A stretch of DNA of 64,000 nt. It comes from Bacillota bacterium (GTDB lineage Bacteria; Bacillota; Clostridia; Lachnospirales; Lachnospiraceae). Below are positions 23,970 to 32,370 of this stretch, in pieces; the stretch's first letter is position 1; each line of letters starts with the position of its first letter. The position numbers were made by a program, and so were the translations under genes. Location: contig JAEZFK010000032.1 of the NCBI GenBank assembly GCA_023437715.1, positions 101,791 to 165,790 of the forward strand. The letters are read 5' to 3'. Under the pieces are notes generated by a model, which saw only the letters and a program-made list of their open reading frames with translations, was not told where the DNA came from and did not search any database.

Positions 23970-25016
23970 ATGAAAGAAAAAATGATGTATGCAATTGTAA
24001 AAGAGCAGGCGGCGAGTGGTCTGGCCCTTAGAGAGGTCCCCATTCCCGTAACAGGGGAAAATGATGTGAAGATCAAGATTCACTACACATCAATCTGCGG
24101 TACGGATTTACATATTTATAACTGGGATAAGTGGTCTCAGCAGACAATAAAACCGCCGATGACCATTGGACACGAATTTGTAGGGGAAATCGTGGAGACA
24201 GGCAGCCTGGTGAAGGAATATAAAATCGGCGATATCGTATCGGGGGAGGGACATATCGTATGCGGGCACTGCCGCAACTGTAAAGCAGGAAAACGCCATC
24301 TCTGCAAAAATACCGTTGGCGTAGGGGTAAACCGTGACGGAGCATTTGCACAGTATCTGGTGATTCCGCAGACCAATGTCATCATCTGTGAGCCAGGGAT
24401 TTCCGAGGAATTATGCTCTTCCTTTGATCCTCTGGGCAATGCGGTGCATACAGCTTTATCCTATGATCTGGTGGGAGAGGATGTGCTGATCACAGGAGCC
24501 GGTCCTATCGGCATCATGGCTGCAGCGATTTGCCGCCATGTGGGAGCCAAACATGTGGTGATTACGGATGTCAATGATTACCGGCTGAACCTGGCCCGGG
24601 AAATATGCAATGCCCATACCGTCAATGTAGCCAGGGAGAGCCTGGATGATAAGATGCGGGAGCTTCATATTGAGGAGGGCTTTGATATCGGACTTGAGAT
24701 GTCCGGCAACGGTCAGGCATTTACTTCAATGATTGACCACATGTACAACGGCGGCAAGATTGCGGTTCTGGGGCTTCAGGGAAGCGATACCGTGGTGCCG
24801 TGGAATAAGATCGTGGTTAACTGTCTGCAGATAAAGGGAATTTACGGAAGGGAAATGTTTGAAACCTGGTACAAGATGATGGCCATGCTGAACAGCGGCC
24901 TTGAGATAGAGAAGATTATCACCCACAAATTCGATTTCCGGGAGTTCCAGAAGGGCTTTGACGTAATGAACAGCGGGCAGTGCGGAAAGGTGGTTCTGGA
25001 CTGGACGAAGATCTAG
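23970..25016 (+). CDS. tdh: L-threonine 3-dehydrogenase
   Basis: Oxidises L-threonine to 2-amino-3-ketobutyrate with NAD+; cytoplasmic, zinc-dependent. The 348-residue protein follows known Tdh closely: SICGTDLHIYNWDKW with the catalytic zinc Cys43, GHEFVGEIVETG, the structural-zinc cluster CGHCRNCKAGKRHLC, the Rossmann loop GAGPIGIMAAA, and GIYGREMFETWYKM, which is characteristic of Tdh. GTG at 23958 is in frame, but ATG 23970 has GGAGG five bases before it. It is paired with kbl 79 bases downstream, the usual threonine-to-glycine operon. Confidence 0.97.
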   Translation: MKEKMMYAIVKEQAASGLALREVPIPVTGENDVKIKIHYTSICGTDLHIYNWDKWSQQTIKPPMTIGHEFVGEIVETGSLVKEYKIGDIVSGEGHIVCGHCRNCKAGKRHLCKNTVGVGVNRDGAFAQYLVIPQTNVIICEPGISEELCSSFDPLGNAVHTALSYDLVGEDVLITGAGPIGIMAAAICRHVGAKHVVITDVNDYRLNLAREICNAHTVNVARESLDDKMRELHIEEGFDIGLEMSGNGQAFTSMIDHMYNGGKIAVLGLQGSDTVVPWNKIVVNCLQIKGIYGREMFETWYKMMAMLNSGLEIEKIITHKFDFREFQKGFDVMNSGQCGKVVLDWTKI

Positions 25017-25095
25017 AAGAAAGGAAGAACGAATTGGCAAGGAGAAAGTTATTTGACTTGTCATAGAAAATAAACCATAGGAGAGAGGTAATATT

Positions 25096-26277
25096 ATGAA
25101 AAAAGCATTAAGCTATTTTAAGGAAGCGGTGGAGCAGTCCAGGGGAGACGGAACCTACAAGGAAGAACGCATTATCACAACTCCCCAGAGGAGCAGAATC
25201 AATACTACGAAGACAGAAAATGTCATCAATATGTGTGCCAACAATTATCTTGGACTTTCCGACAATCAGGAGATTATAGAGGCGGCCAAGGCCACCTATG
25301 ATACATGGGGATACGGCTTGTCGTCCGTCCGTTTCATCTGCGGAACCCAGGGGATACACAAGGAGCTGGAAGCAAAAATCTCTTCTTTCCTGGGCATGGA
25401 TGATACCATTTTATATTCCTCCTGCTTCGATGCCAACGGAGGCTTATTTGAGACACTGCTGACAGAGGAAGATGCGGTGATCAGCGATGCGTTAAATCAT
25501 GCCAGCATCATCGACGGCGTGCGTTTGTGCAGGGCAAAGCGCTTCCGCTATGCCAATAATAATATGGAGGAGCTGGAACAGTGCTTAAAGGATTCCCAGG
25601 ATGCCAGGATACGTCTGATCGCCACGGACGGCGTATTTTCCATGGACGGCATTGTGGCTGATCTGGAAGCGATCTGCAATCTGGCCGACAAGTACGACGC
25701 GCTGGTGATGGTGGATGACAGCCATGCGGTAGGCTTTATGGGAAAACTCGGAAAAGGCACACCCGAGCACTGCGGCGTCATGGGCCGGGTGGATATCATC
25801 ACCGGTACACTGGGCAAGGCCCTGGGCGGAGCCAGCGGCGGATATACCAGTGCCAGGCAGGAAATCGTAGATTTGCTCCGCCAAAAGAGCAGACCCTATC
25901 TGTTTTCCAATACCGTAGCTCCTGCAATCGCCGGCGGGGCCATAAAGACCCTGGAAATTCTGGAGCGGAGCACGGAGTACAGGGACCGGGTTCACGAAAA
26001 CACCCGTTATTTCAGAGAGAAGATAAAAGAGGTGGGATTCGATATTATAGAGAGTGATCATCCCATTGTGGCGATTATGCTGTATGATGCAAAGACGGCT
26101 GTGGAATTTGCCGCAAGGATGCTGGAACGTGGCGTATACGTCATCGGCTTCTGCTATCCGGTGGTGCCAAAGGGAAAGGCCAGAATCCGCACCCAGATAT
26201 CTGCCGCCCATACAAAGGAGGATTTGGATTTTGCAGTAGAACGCTTTAAATGCGTAAAGGAAGAAATGGGAATTTAA
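25096..26277 (+). CDS. kbl: Glycine C-acetyltransferase (2-amino-3-ketobutyrate CoA ligase)
   Basis: Splits the unstable Tdh product with CoA into glycine and acetyl-CoA. The 393-residue PLP enzyme belongs to the alpha-oxoamine synthase family: CANNYLGLS near residue 47, the aspartate motif MVDDSHAVGFMG, and the PLP lysine in GTLGKALGGASGGY. Length is normal for Kbl (about 398). The ribosome site is GGAGAGAGG. A terminator follows the stop codon. Confidence 0.97.
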   Translation: MKKALSYFKEAVEQSRGDGTYKEERIITTPQRSRINTTKTENVINMCANNYLGLSDNQEIIEAAKATYDTWGYGLSSVRFICGTQGIHKELEAKISSFLGMDDTILYSSCFDANGGLFETLLTEEDAVISDALNHASIIDGVRLCRAKRFRYANNNMEELEQCLKDSQDARIRLIATDGVFSMDGIVADLEAICNLADKYDALVMVDDSHAVGFMGKLGKGTPEHCGVMGRVDIITGTLGKALGGASGGYTSARQEIVDLLRQKSRPYLFSNTVAPAIAGGAIKTLEILERSTEYRDRVHENTRYFREKIKEVGFDIIESDHPIVAIMLYDAKTAVEFAARMLERGVYVIGFCYPVVPKGKARIRTQISAAHTKEDLDFAVERFKCVKEEMGI

Positions 26278-26285
26278 TTAAATTT

Positions 26286-26325
26286 AAAAGGCGCTGATCC
26301 TCCAAAATGGATCAACGCCTTTCTT
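26286..26325. terminator. Bidirectional terminator between kbl and the repeat-protein gene
   Basis: AAAGGCGCTGATCC pairs with GGATCAACGCCTTT with one mismatch. T residues lie on both strands, and it serves convergent genes. Confidence 0.85.
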
Positions 26326-26344
26326 TATCATGTCCCTTTAATTA

Positions 26345-27184
26345 CTAGATCTCTTCCTCCACAATGGTGGTGGCTTCATCTTCCAGCTTTTTTACCGTTT
26401 CCCCGGCGTCCTGGGCCGCATCAGCTGCGTTCCCAGCCACAGTTTTGACTGTGTCGGCTGCATTTCCGGCCATAGTTCTGGCTGTGTCGGCTGCATTTCC
26501 GGCCATATTCCTGACTGCATCAGACGCATTTCCAGCCATATTCCTGACTGCATCAGACGCATCTTCCACCATATCCTTAGCTGTCTCAGCTGCATCCTGT
26601 GCCGAGGTTCTGGCTGTATAGGCTGCATTTTCCGCCGCAGTCTTAGCCGCTTCCGCAGCTTCACCGGCTGCGTCCTGCACAAAATCTTTCATGCGCTCCG
26701 CTGCGTTTCCGGCTTTTTCCGCCGCCTGCTTTGCTGCACCGGCCACGTAATCTAAGCCTCCGTCTTCTGTAATATCTTCGTCTTCCTCAGCTTTATCGTT
26801 CAGTTCTTTTGTCCCGTCAAACATATCCTTTGCGGTAAATTTAACGGCGGAAGCCGCCTCCTTTGCCGTATCGGAAACAATGGCTGCCGCATCTTTCATA
26901 AGATTTTTTGCCGCATTGGCTACGTCCTTTGCCGCATCCGCCATATCGGAGGCAGCGATCTTAAATTCGTCTCTGTTCGCATGCAAGGAAACGTAGTTGC
27001 GGTTCATCGTACTGTCAATTTTGGAAAGGTCATCTTCGCCGTCGTCTTCAAAATCGTGAAAATTTTCTTCCAGTTCTTTGTGGAAAGATTTGTATTTTGT
27101 GAAGTATGAGATACCGGCAACAACAGCTCCGGCTACAGTAGCAAAGGCCACAAACTTCCCAAAACCATTACCCTTTTTTGTCAT
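26345..27184 (-). CDS. LEA-like / YtxH-like helical repeat protein with N-terminal membrane anchor
   Basis: A 279-residue protein with a short basic start, one hydrophobic segment (residues about 9-26), an acidic linker (residues 38-55), then a long Ala/Asp/Lys-rich amphipathic helix region to the end. Residues 211-254 are four 11-residue repeats of the type DAVRNMAGNAA, flanked by more degenerate units on both sides. This 11-mer periodicity is seen in group 3 LEA proteins and related stress proteins, which protect membranes and proteins during drying. Signal-anchor topology plus the repeats suggests a membrane-tethered stress protein, possibly spore-related. The ribosome site AAAGGAG precedes the ATG. 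The function is inferred from composition. Confidence 0.85.
   Translation of the reverse strand: MTKKGNGFGKFVAFATVAGAVVAGISYFTKYKSFHKELEENFHDFEDDGEDDLSKIDSTMNRNYVSLHANRDEFKIAASDMADAAKDVANAAKNLMKDAAAIVSDTAKEAASAVKFTAKDMFDGTKELNDKAEEDEDITEDGGLDYVAGAAKQAAEKAGNAAERMKDFVQDAAGEAAEAAKTAAENAAYTARTSAQDAAETAKDMVEDASDAVRNMAGNASDAVRNMAGNAADTARTMAGNAADTVKTVAGNAADAAQDAGETVKKLEDEATTIVEEEI
26423..26554 (-). repeat. Four 33-bp tandem repeats inside the LEA-like gene
   Basis: Each unit codes for one 11-residue helix repeat (residues 211-221, 222-232, 233-243 and 244-254). The two units nearest the 5' side of the gene (211-232) are almost identical in DNA, which points to recent duplication. Confidence 0.85.
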
Positions 27185-27356
27185 TTAAACACTCCTTTCC
27201 TGTTATATGCCCATATTTCCGGGCATTTCATTCTCTTATCCATTGTAATACGTCCAAAGAAAAAAATAAAGGTATATAATAAGAAAATTTCTATAAACTA
27301 TGTAAGTAAAGGAGAAATGGGCGTAAATATGGAAAAAATGTAAAAAAAATATAAAG

Positions 27357-27383
27357 TTAGCACTCAACTATTGACAGTGCTAA
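27357..27383 (+). promoter_or_regulatory. CIRCE operator (HrcA site) of groESL
   Basis: TTAGCACTC, nine bases, CAGTGCTAA: it matches the CIRCE inverted repeat except that the first base of the right arm is C instead of G. It overlaps the -35 box, so HrcA bound here would block RNA polymerase. Confidence 0.92.
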
Positions 27384-27399
27384 TAATGAGTGATATAAC
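27371..27399 (+). promoter_or_regulatory. SigmaA promoter of groES-groEL
   Basis: TTGACA (27371-27376), 17 bases, TATAAC (27394-27399). The -35 lies inside the CIRCE element. Confidence 0.85.
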
Positions 27400-27479
27400 A
27401 TAATAGTGAATAAAAAATAAGGTTTCTTTCCAAATATCAAAAGAAAGAAATAAACAGAAAGTTATGAGGAGGAATTGCA

Positions 27480-27770
27480 ATGAAATTAGTACCATTATTT
27501 GACAAAGTTGTGTTAAAGCCATTGGTTGCAGAGGAGACAACAAAGTCCGGTATTGTTCTGCCGGGTCAGGCAAAGGAAAAGCCGCAGCAGGCGGAAGTCA
27601 TCGCAGTAGGACCTGGCGGTCTGGTAGACGGCAAAGAAGTCACCATGCAGGTTAAGGTGGGCGATAAGGTAATCTTCTCCAAATATTCAGGAACAGAAAT
27701 CGAAACAGGGGAAGACGATGAGAAATATGTAATCGTGAAACAGAATGATATTTTAGCAGTGATCGAATAA
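27480..27770 (+). CDS. groES: Co-chaperonin GroES
   Basis: The 96-residue lid of the GroEL folding chamber. It has the family start KLVPLFDKVVLKPL, the mobile-loop region EETTKSGIVLPGQAKEKP (residues about 18-35), and the C-terminal YVIVKQNDILAVIE. Size is standard. A very good ribosome site (GAGGAGG) precedes the ATG. It is co-transcribed with groEL, 83 bases downstream, under CIRCE/HrcA control. Confidence 0.98.
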   Translation: MKLVPLFDKVVLKPLVAEETTKSGIVLPGQAKEKPQQAEVIAVGPGGLVDGKEVTMQVKVGDKVIFSKYSGTEIETGEDDEKYVIVKQNDILAVIE

Positions 27771-27853
27771 TTACGGAAGTGATACCGCAGTCATAACAGA
27801 AGGTTTTAGATAATACGCATTATTATTTTGGAAGAAAACTGGAGGAATGAATC

Positions 27854-29473
27854 ATGGCAAAACAGATCAAATATGGCGTAGAAGCCAGAAAAGCATTGGA
27901 ATCCGGAGTGAATCAGTTAGCGGATACTGTCCGCGTAACCTTAGGACCGAAAGGAAGAAACGTTGTACTGGATAAATCCTTTGGCGCTCCCTTAATCACA
28001 AACGACGGTGTGACCATTGCAAAGGAAATCGAGCTGGAAGACGCTTTTGAGAATATGGGCGCTCAGCTGGTAAAGGAAGTTGCCACAAAGACCAATGACG
28101 TGGCCGGCGACGGAACTACCACAGCTACGGTTTTAGCTCAGGCAATGATTAATGAAGGAATGAAGAACCTGGCAGCAGGTGCAAACCCAATCGTTTTAAG
28201 AAAGGGTATGAAGAAAGCCACAGAAGCAGCAGTTGCAGCAATTGCAAAGATGAGCGAGCCGATTAAGGGCAAAGCCTCCATCGCAAGAGTTGCGGCTATT
28301 TCCGCAGCAGATGACGAGGTAGGCGAGATGGTAGCCGACGCTATGGAAAAGGTTTCCAACAACGGCGTTATCACCATTGAAGAATCCAAGACCATGAAGA
28401 CAGAGCTGGATCTGGTTGAGGGTATGCAGTTTGACAGAGGATATATTTCCGCTTACATGTGCACCGACATGGAGAAGATGGAAGCCAATTTAGACGATCC
28501 TTACATTCTCATTACCGATAAGAAGATTTCAAACATTCAGGAAATCCTTCCGCTGCTGGAGCAGGTGGTTCAGTCCGGCGCAAGACTTCTGATCATTGCA
28601 GAGGATGTGGAAGGCGAAGCTTTAACAACCCTGATCGTCAACAAGTTAAGAGGAACATTCAATGTAATCGCTGTAAAGGCTCCTGGCTACGGCGACAGAA
28701 GAAAAGAGATGCTGCAGGATATCGCTGTTTTAACAGGCGGTACCGTGATTTCCGAAGAGCTTGGCTATGAGCTTAAGAGCGCAACCCTTGATCTTTTAGG
28801 CCGTGCAAAATCCGTTAAGGTTCAGAAGGAAAATACCGTGATCGTAGACGGCTGCGGCGACAAGGGAGCCATCAACGCCAGAATCGGTCAGATCAAGAGC
28901 CAGATCGAAGAAACCACTTCTGATTTCGATAAAGAAAAGTTACAGGAAAGACTTGCAAAATTATCCGGCGGCGTAGCAGTTATCCGTGTAGGCGCTGCAA
29001 CAGAAACCGAGATGAAGGAAGCAAAGCTTCGTATGGAAGATGCTTTATCCGCAGCCAGAGCAGCGGTTGAGGAAGGCGTTATTGCAGGCGGCGGTTCTGC
29101 TTACATTCATGCCATCACTCAGATCGAAGATACTGTAAAGGAACTGGAAGGCGATGAGAGGACCGGAGGAAAGATCATCTTAAAGGCTCTTGAAGCTCCG
29201 TTATACCACATTGTAGCCAATGCAGGACTGGAAGGAAGCGTCATCATCAACAAGGTGAAAGAATCCAAGGTAGGAACCGGCTTTGACGCATACAAGGAAG
29301 AATATGTGGACATGGTGGAAGCAGGCATCCTGGATCCTACAAAGGTTACCAGAAGCGCCCTTCAAAATGCAACCAGTGTTGCATCTACCTTATTGACAAC
29401 AGAGTCAGTTGTTGCTAATATTAAAGAAAAAGCACCTGCAATGCCAGCTCCAGGCGGAATGGATATGATGTAA
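27854..29473 (+). CDS. groEL: Chaperonin GroEL
   Basis: The 539-residue subunit of the 14-mer folding chamber. Its ATP-site segment GDGTTTATVLAQAM lies near residue 85, with the catalytic Asp in NDVAGDGTTT and GGGSAYIHAI near residue 413. The C-terminus ends in the usual Gly/Met-rich tail PGGMDMM. The ribosome site is TGGAGGAATG. The length is normal, with no frameshift. No ordinary terminator follows; instead a large folded repeat lies immediately downstream. Confidence 0.98.
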   Translation: MAKQIKYGVEARKALESGVNQLADTVRVTLGPKGRNVVLDKSFGAPLITNDGVTIAKEIELEDAFENMGAQLVKEVATKTNDVAGDGTTTATVLAQAMINEGMKNLAAGANPIVLRKGMKKATEAAVAAIAKMSEPIKGKASIARVAAISAADDEVGEMVADAMEKVSNNGVITIEESKTMKTELDLVEGMQFDRGYISAYMCTDMEKMEANLDDPYILITDKKISNIQEILPLLEQVVQSGARLLIIAEDVEGEALTTLIVNKLRGTFNVIAVKAPGYGDRRKEMLQDIAVLTGGTVISEELGYELKSATLDLLGRAKSVKVQKENTVIVDGCGDKGAINARIGQIKSQIEETTSDFDKEKLQERLAKLSGGVAVIRVGAATETEMKEAKLRMEDALSAARAAVEEGVIAGGGSAYIHAITQIEDTVKELEGDERTGGKIILKALEAPLYHIVANAGLEGSVIINKVKESKVGTGFDAYKEEYVDMVEAGILDPTKVTRSALQNATSVASTLLTTESVVANIKEKAPAMPAPGGMDMM

Positions 29474-29477
29474 CATT

Positions 29478-29634
29478 CACGAAAGCGATGAGCAGTGCGA
29501 AACAGAACACGAAATAATTTTCGTTGTGCCTGCACATAAGAAAATTATTCCGGATTTTGTTTCATAGGGCGAATGCCCGTGAGCGGGTAAAGCCTGCGGC
29601 TTTACCCGCTGCACTGCGTACTTTCGCAGAAGTG
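29478..29634. repeat. Folded intergenic element with imperfect terminal inverted repeats
   Basis: The 157-bp segment starts CAC-GAAAG and ends CTTTC-GTG, with GCAGTGC (29492-29498) facing GCACTGC (29611-29617). Inside are AATAATTTTC/GAAAATTATT (29513-29522/29540-29549), flanked by GAAACA/TGTTTC, then GGGC/GCCC (29567-29578), then a perfect 12-bp stem GCGGGTAAAGCC/GGCTTTACCCGC (29583-29594/29598-29609). It has no coding capacity of note. It looks like a MITE- or REP-type element, or a structured RNA. Confidence 0.6.
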
Positions 29635-29664
29635 ATGCAGGAAAGAGGAAAGGATTCGATCGTT

Positions 29665-30174
29665 ATGAATGAAATGTATGCAGAATGGCTTGTGAGGCGG
29701 AAAGCCCCGGCCTATACCATGGTGTTAAAAGTTGCGATGGGAATTCTATGCGTGATCGCGTTTTTCCTTTCCATATCTCCTGTTCTTGGAATTTTCGGAC
29801 TTGTTATTCTGCTCATTGTTGCTGCAGGAACATACTTTGTATTCCGCAACAGTGAGGTGGAATACGAATATCTTTACGTGACCAATACCCTTTCCATTGA
29901 CCGGATTTACGGCAGAAGCAAGAGAAAGAAAGCCTGGGAAAGCTCGATGGAAGAGATACGGATCGTTGCTCCCACCGGCTCCACAGAAGCCAGGGACCAC
30001 GAAACGAACAATATGAAAGTGCTGGATTTTTCTTCCCATGCACCTGGTGTAAAGACCTATACTTTAATCAGCCAATCCGGCGCAGATACGTTCAAGGTCA
30101 TATTTGAGCCCAACGACAAGCTGCTCCAATGTATGAGAATGACGGCGCCCCGCAAGGTGGTAAAAGAGGTATAA
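29665..30174 (+). CDS. DUF6106-like membrane protein
   Basis: A 169-residue protein with two close membrane segments (residues about 20-60) and a cytoplasmic or extracytoplasmic domain after them. MNEMYAEWLVRRKAP, NSEVEYEYLYVTNTLSIDRIYGRSKRKKA and MEEIRIVAPTGS fit the Lachnospiraceae DUF6106 family as I remember it; its function is unknown. The domain resembles a PH-like fold in pattern only. The frame is open upstream to 29524, but that part is the folded element; ATG 29665, preceded by GGAAAGAGGAAAGGA, is the credible start. Confidence 0.75.
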   Translation: MNEMYAEWLVRRKAPAYTMVLKVAMGILCVIAFFLSISPVLGIFGLVILLIVAAGTYFVFRNSEVEYEYLYVTNTLSIDRIYGRSKRKKAWESSMEEIRIVAPTGSTEARDHETNNMKVLDFSSHAPGVKTYTLISQSGADTFKVIFEPNDKLLQCMRMTAPRKVVKEV

Positions 30175-30180
30175 ATAGAA

Positions 30181-30222
30181 AAAGGAACCGGACAGTTTTG
30201 AAAAAGACTGTCCGGTTCCTTT
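30181..30222 (+). terminator. Terminator after the DUF6106-like gene
   Basis: AAAGGAACCGGACAGT (30181-30196) pairs perfectly over 16 bp with ACTGTCCGGTTCCTTT (30207-30222), then TTGTCTTT. Confidence 0.93.
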
Positions 30223-30286
30223 TGTCTTTGCAGGAAAGCCTGTCTTTGCTGTCCATGAGGGACGGAAAAAAACAGGAAAATGTCCG

Positions 30287-30315
30287 TTGACAACCCCTGT
30301 AAAATTTGTTAAACT
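30287..30315 (+). promoter_or_regulatory. SigmaA promoter of guaB
   Basis: TTGACA (30287-30292), 17 bases, TAAACT (30310-30315). The leader of about 60 bases shows no obvious riboswitch. Confidence 0.75.
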
Positions 30316-30384
30316 ATGTAACTAACAAGTGAAAAGGCTTATTAGTAATGTTAATAAAAATATATAGAAGGAGAGGAAAGATTA

Positions 30385-31839
30385 ATGGGTACAATTATTG
30401 GCGAAGGCATTACTTTTGATGATGTGCTGTTAGTTCCGGCCTATTCAGAAGTTATTCCTAATCAGGTTGATTTAACAACCAACCTTACAAAAACCATCAA
30501 GCTTAATATTCCGCTTATGAGTGCAGGAATGGATACCGTTACGGAGCACCGTATGGCCATTGCCATGGCAAGGCAGGGGGGCATCGGCATCATCCACAAA
30601 AATATGTCCATTGAGGAGCAGGCGGAAGAGGTTGATAAGGTAAAGAGGTCGGAAAACGGCGTCATAACGGATCCATTTTATCTTTCTCCGGAACATACTT
30701 TAAAGGATGCGGATGAGCTCATGGGCAAGTTCCGCATTTCAGGTGTGCCGATCACAGAAGGAAAAAAGCTGGTGGGCATCATAACCAACCGGGATTTGAA
30801 ATTTGAAGAGGATTTCAGCCGGAAGATCAAGGAATGCATGACCTCTGAGAATCTGGTTACGGCCAGGGAGGGCATTACCCTTATGGAGGCCAAGAAGATC
30901 CTTGCAAAGGCAAGAGTGGAGAAGCTTCCTATTGTTGACGATGATTTTAACTTAAAAGGCCTTATCACCATCAAGGATATTGAAAAGCAGATCAAATACC
31001 CCTTATCTGCAAAGGACGGCCAGGGACGGCTTTTATGCGGAGCTGCCGTAGGAATTACAGCCAATGTCCTTGACAGGGTCAGTGCTCTGGTAAAGGCAAA
31101 GGTGGATGCAGTGGTTTTAGACTCCGCTCACGGCCATTCTGAGAATGTTCTCAAGTGCGTGAGAATGATTAAAGAAGCTTATCCGTCCCTTTCCGTGATT
31201 GCGGGAAATGTAGCCACCGGAGAGGCCACAAAAGCCCTTATCGAAGCCGGAGCTGATGCGGTGAAGGTAGGAATCGGACCTGGGTCCATCTGTACCACCC
31301 GCGTGGTAGCCGGAATCGGCGTGCCCCAGATCACAGCTGTTATGGACTGCTATAAGGTAGCTAAGGAATACGGCGTTCCCATTATCGCCGACGGCGGAAT
31401 CAAATATTCCGGCGACTTGACAAAGGCCATTGCAGCCGGAGGAAGCGTATGTATGATGGGAAGCATGTTTGCCGGATGCGACGAGAGCCCGGGAACCTTT
31501 GAGCTGTATCAGGGCAGAAAATACAAGGTATACCGCGGCATGGGCTCTATTGCAGCCATGGAAAACGGCAGCAAGGACCGCTACTTCCAGTCCGACGCCA
31601 AGAAGCTGGTTCCAGAGGGCGTGGAAGGCCGTGTGGCCTATAAGGGAATGGTAGAGGATACGGTATTCCAGATGTTAGGCGGCTTACGGTCCGGCATGGG
31701 ATACTGCGGCGCGTCGGACATCAAGACCCTGCAGGAGACGGGAAGATTTATAAAGATAACGGCAGCCTCTCTTAAGGAAAGCCATCCCCATGACATTCAT
31801 ATCACAAAGGAAGCGCCTAACTACAGCATTGATGAATAA
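30385..31839 (+). CDS. guaB: Inosine-5'-monophosphate dehydrogenase
   Basis: Oxidises IMP to XMP with NAD+, the committed step to guanine nucleotides. The 484-residue protein has the N-terminal TFDDVLLVPAYSEV, two CBS domains (about residues 90-205), the GIGPGSICTTRVVAGIG loop with the catalytic Cys near residue 305, and the flap region MGSIAAMENGSKDRYFQ. Size is standard. The ribosome site is AGAAGGAGAGG. It is a single-gene unit between two terminators. Confidence 0.98.
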   Translation: MGTIIGEGITFDDVLLVPAYSEVIPNQVDLTTNLTKTIKLNIPLMSAGMDTVTEHRMAIAMARQGGIGIIHKNMSIEEQAEEVDKVKRSENGVITDPFYLSPEHTLKDADELMGKFRISGVPITEGKKLVGIITNRDLKFEEDFSRKIKECMTSENLVTAREGITLMEAKKILAKARVEKLPIVDDDFNLKGLITIKDIEKQIKYPLSAKDGQGRLLCGAAVGITANVLDRVSALVKAKVDAVVLDSAHGHSENVLKCVRMIKEAYPSLSVIAGNVATGEATKALIEAGADAVKVGIGPGSICTTRVVAGIGVPQITAVMDCYKVAKEYGVPIIADGGIKYSGDLTKAIAAGGSVCMMGSMFAGCDESPGTFELYQGRKYKVYRGMGSIAAMENGSKDRYFQSDAKKLVPEGVEGRVAYKGMVEDTVFQMLGGLRSGMGYCGASDIKTLQETGRFIKITAASLKESHPHDIHITKEAPNYSIDE

Positions 31840-31895
31840 CTCCTTATAGTAAAACAAATAAATAGACAGGTAAATAAAACATAATCATAAAACAA

Positions 31896-31932
31896 AAACA
31901 GGTGGAGATCATAAAAGATTCTCCACCTGTTT
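31896..31932. terminator. Bidirectional terminator between guaB and the DUF3842 gene
   Basis: AAACAGGTGGAGA (31896-31908) pairs perfectly with TCTCCACCTGTTT (31920-31932). It overlaps the last codons of the minus-strand gene. Confidence 0.85.
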
Positions 31933-32313
31933 GATTACCAGGGCGATGGATTCTGTCAAAGTAAGATTTTCGCAGCCCACCACATAATGATTGCACTTAT
32001 TCACCGGTATAAGGATCTTGAAAGCCCGGCTTTTGCCGATGGCTTCTGCCATGGCCGGGGTGACCTCGCCCAGAAGAGAATCGGCAATGATGATTCCTAT
32101 GGGTCCGATGATGATATCCGCATCCCGGGCTGCCACAAGAACCGGATTCTCACCGGTTGCTCCTGCGTCAGCCCCTGCCTTTAGCATGGCCGAGGTGGCG
32201 ATGGAATTGGTGCCGATGGCAATGACCGGAAGCCGGGGAAAGGACTTTTTTAGCTGGGCGATGACGGATTGTCCCATTTTTCCGCCCTGCCCGTCAATAA
32301 CAACGATTTTCAT
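31909..32313 (-). CDS. DUF3842 family protein
   Basis: A 134-residue protein with an N-terminal nucleotide-binding-like pattern VVIDGQGGKMGQSV, a core AIGTNSIATSAMLKAGADAG, and the segment DIIIGPIGIIIADS. These fit DUF3842, a family of Clostridia with no known function. The N-terminal GxGG pattern suggests a Rossmann-like fold. ATG 32313 is chosen over 32328 because GAGGAGG lies directly upstream. It stands alone; its terminator overlaps its own 3' end. Confidence 0.85.
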   Translation of the reverse strand: MKIVVIDGQGGKMGQSVIAQLKKSFPRLPVIAIGTNSIATSAMLKAGADAGATGENPVLVAARDADIIIGPIGIIIADSLLGEVTPAMAEAIGKSRAFKILIPVNKCNHYVVGCENLTLTESIALVIKQVENLL

Positions 32314-32370
32314 GGCAATCCTCCTCACCCTTTATTTTAGTATAGGAAAAGAAAGAAATCAAGAGCCCTT

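Noticed and set aside
26364..26682. Open frames on both strands across the LEA-like gene
   Set aside because: They are by-products of the 33-bp repeats and show only repetitive Ala/Ser/Val or Arg/Gln/Met composition.
29524..29664. Upstream extension of the DUF6106-like gene
   Set aside because: This part is the folded intergenic element and is rich in Arg/Ala codons by chance; a good ribosome site and the family start lie at 29665.
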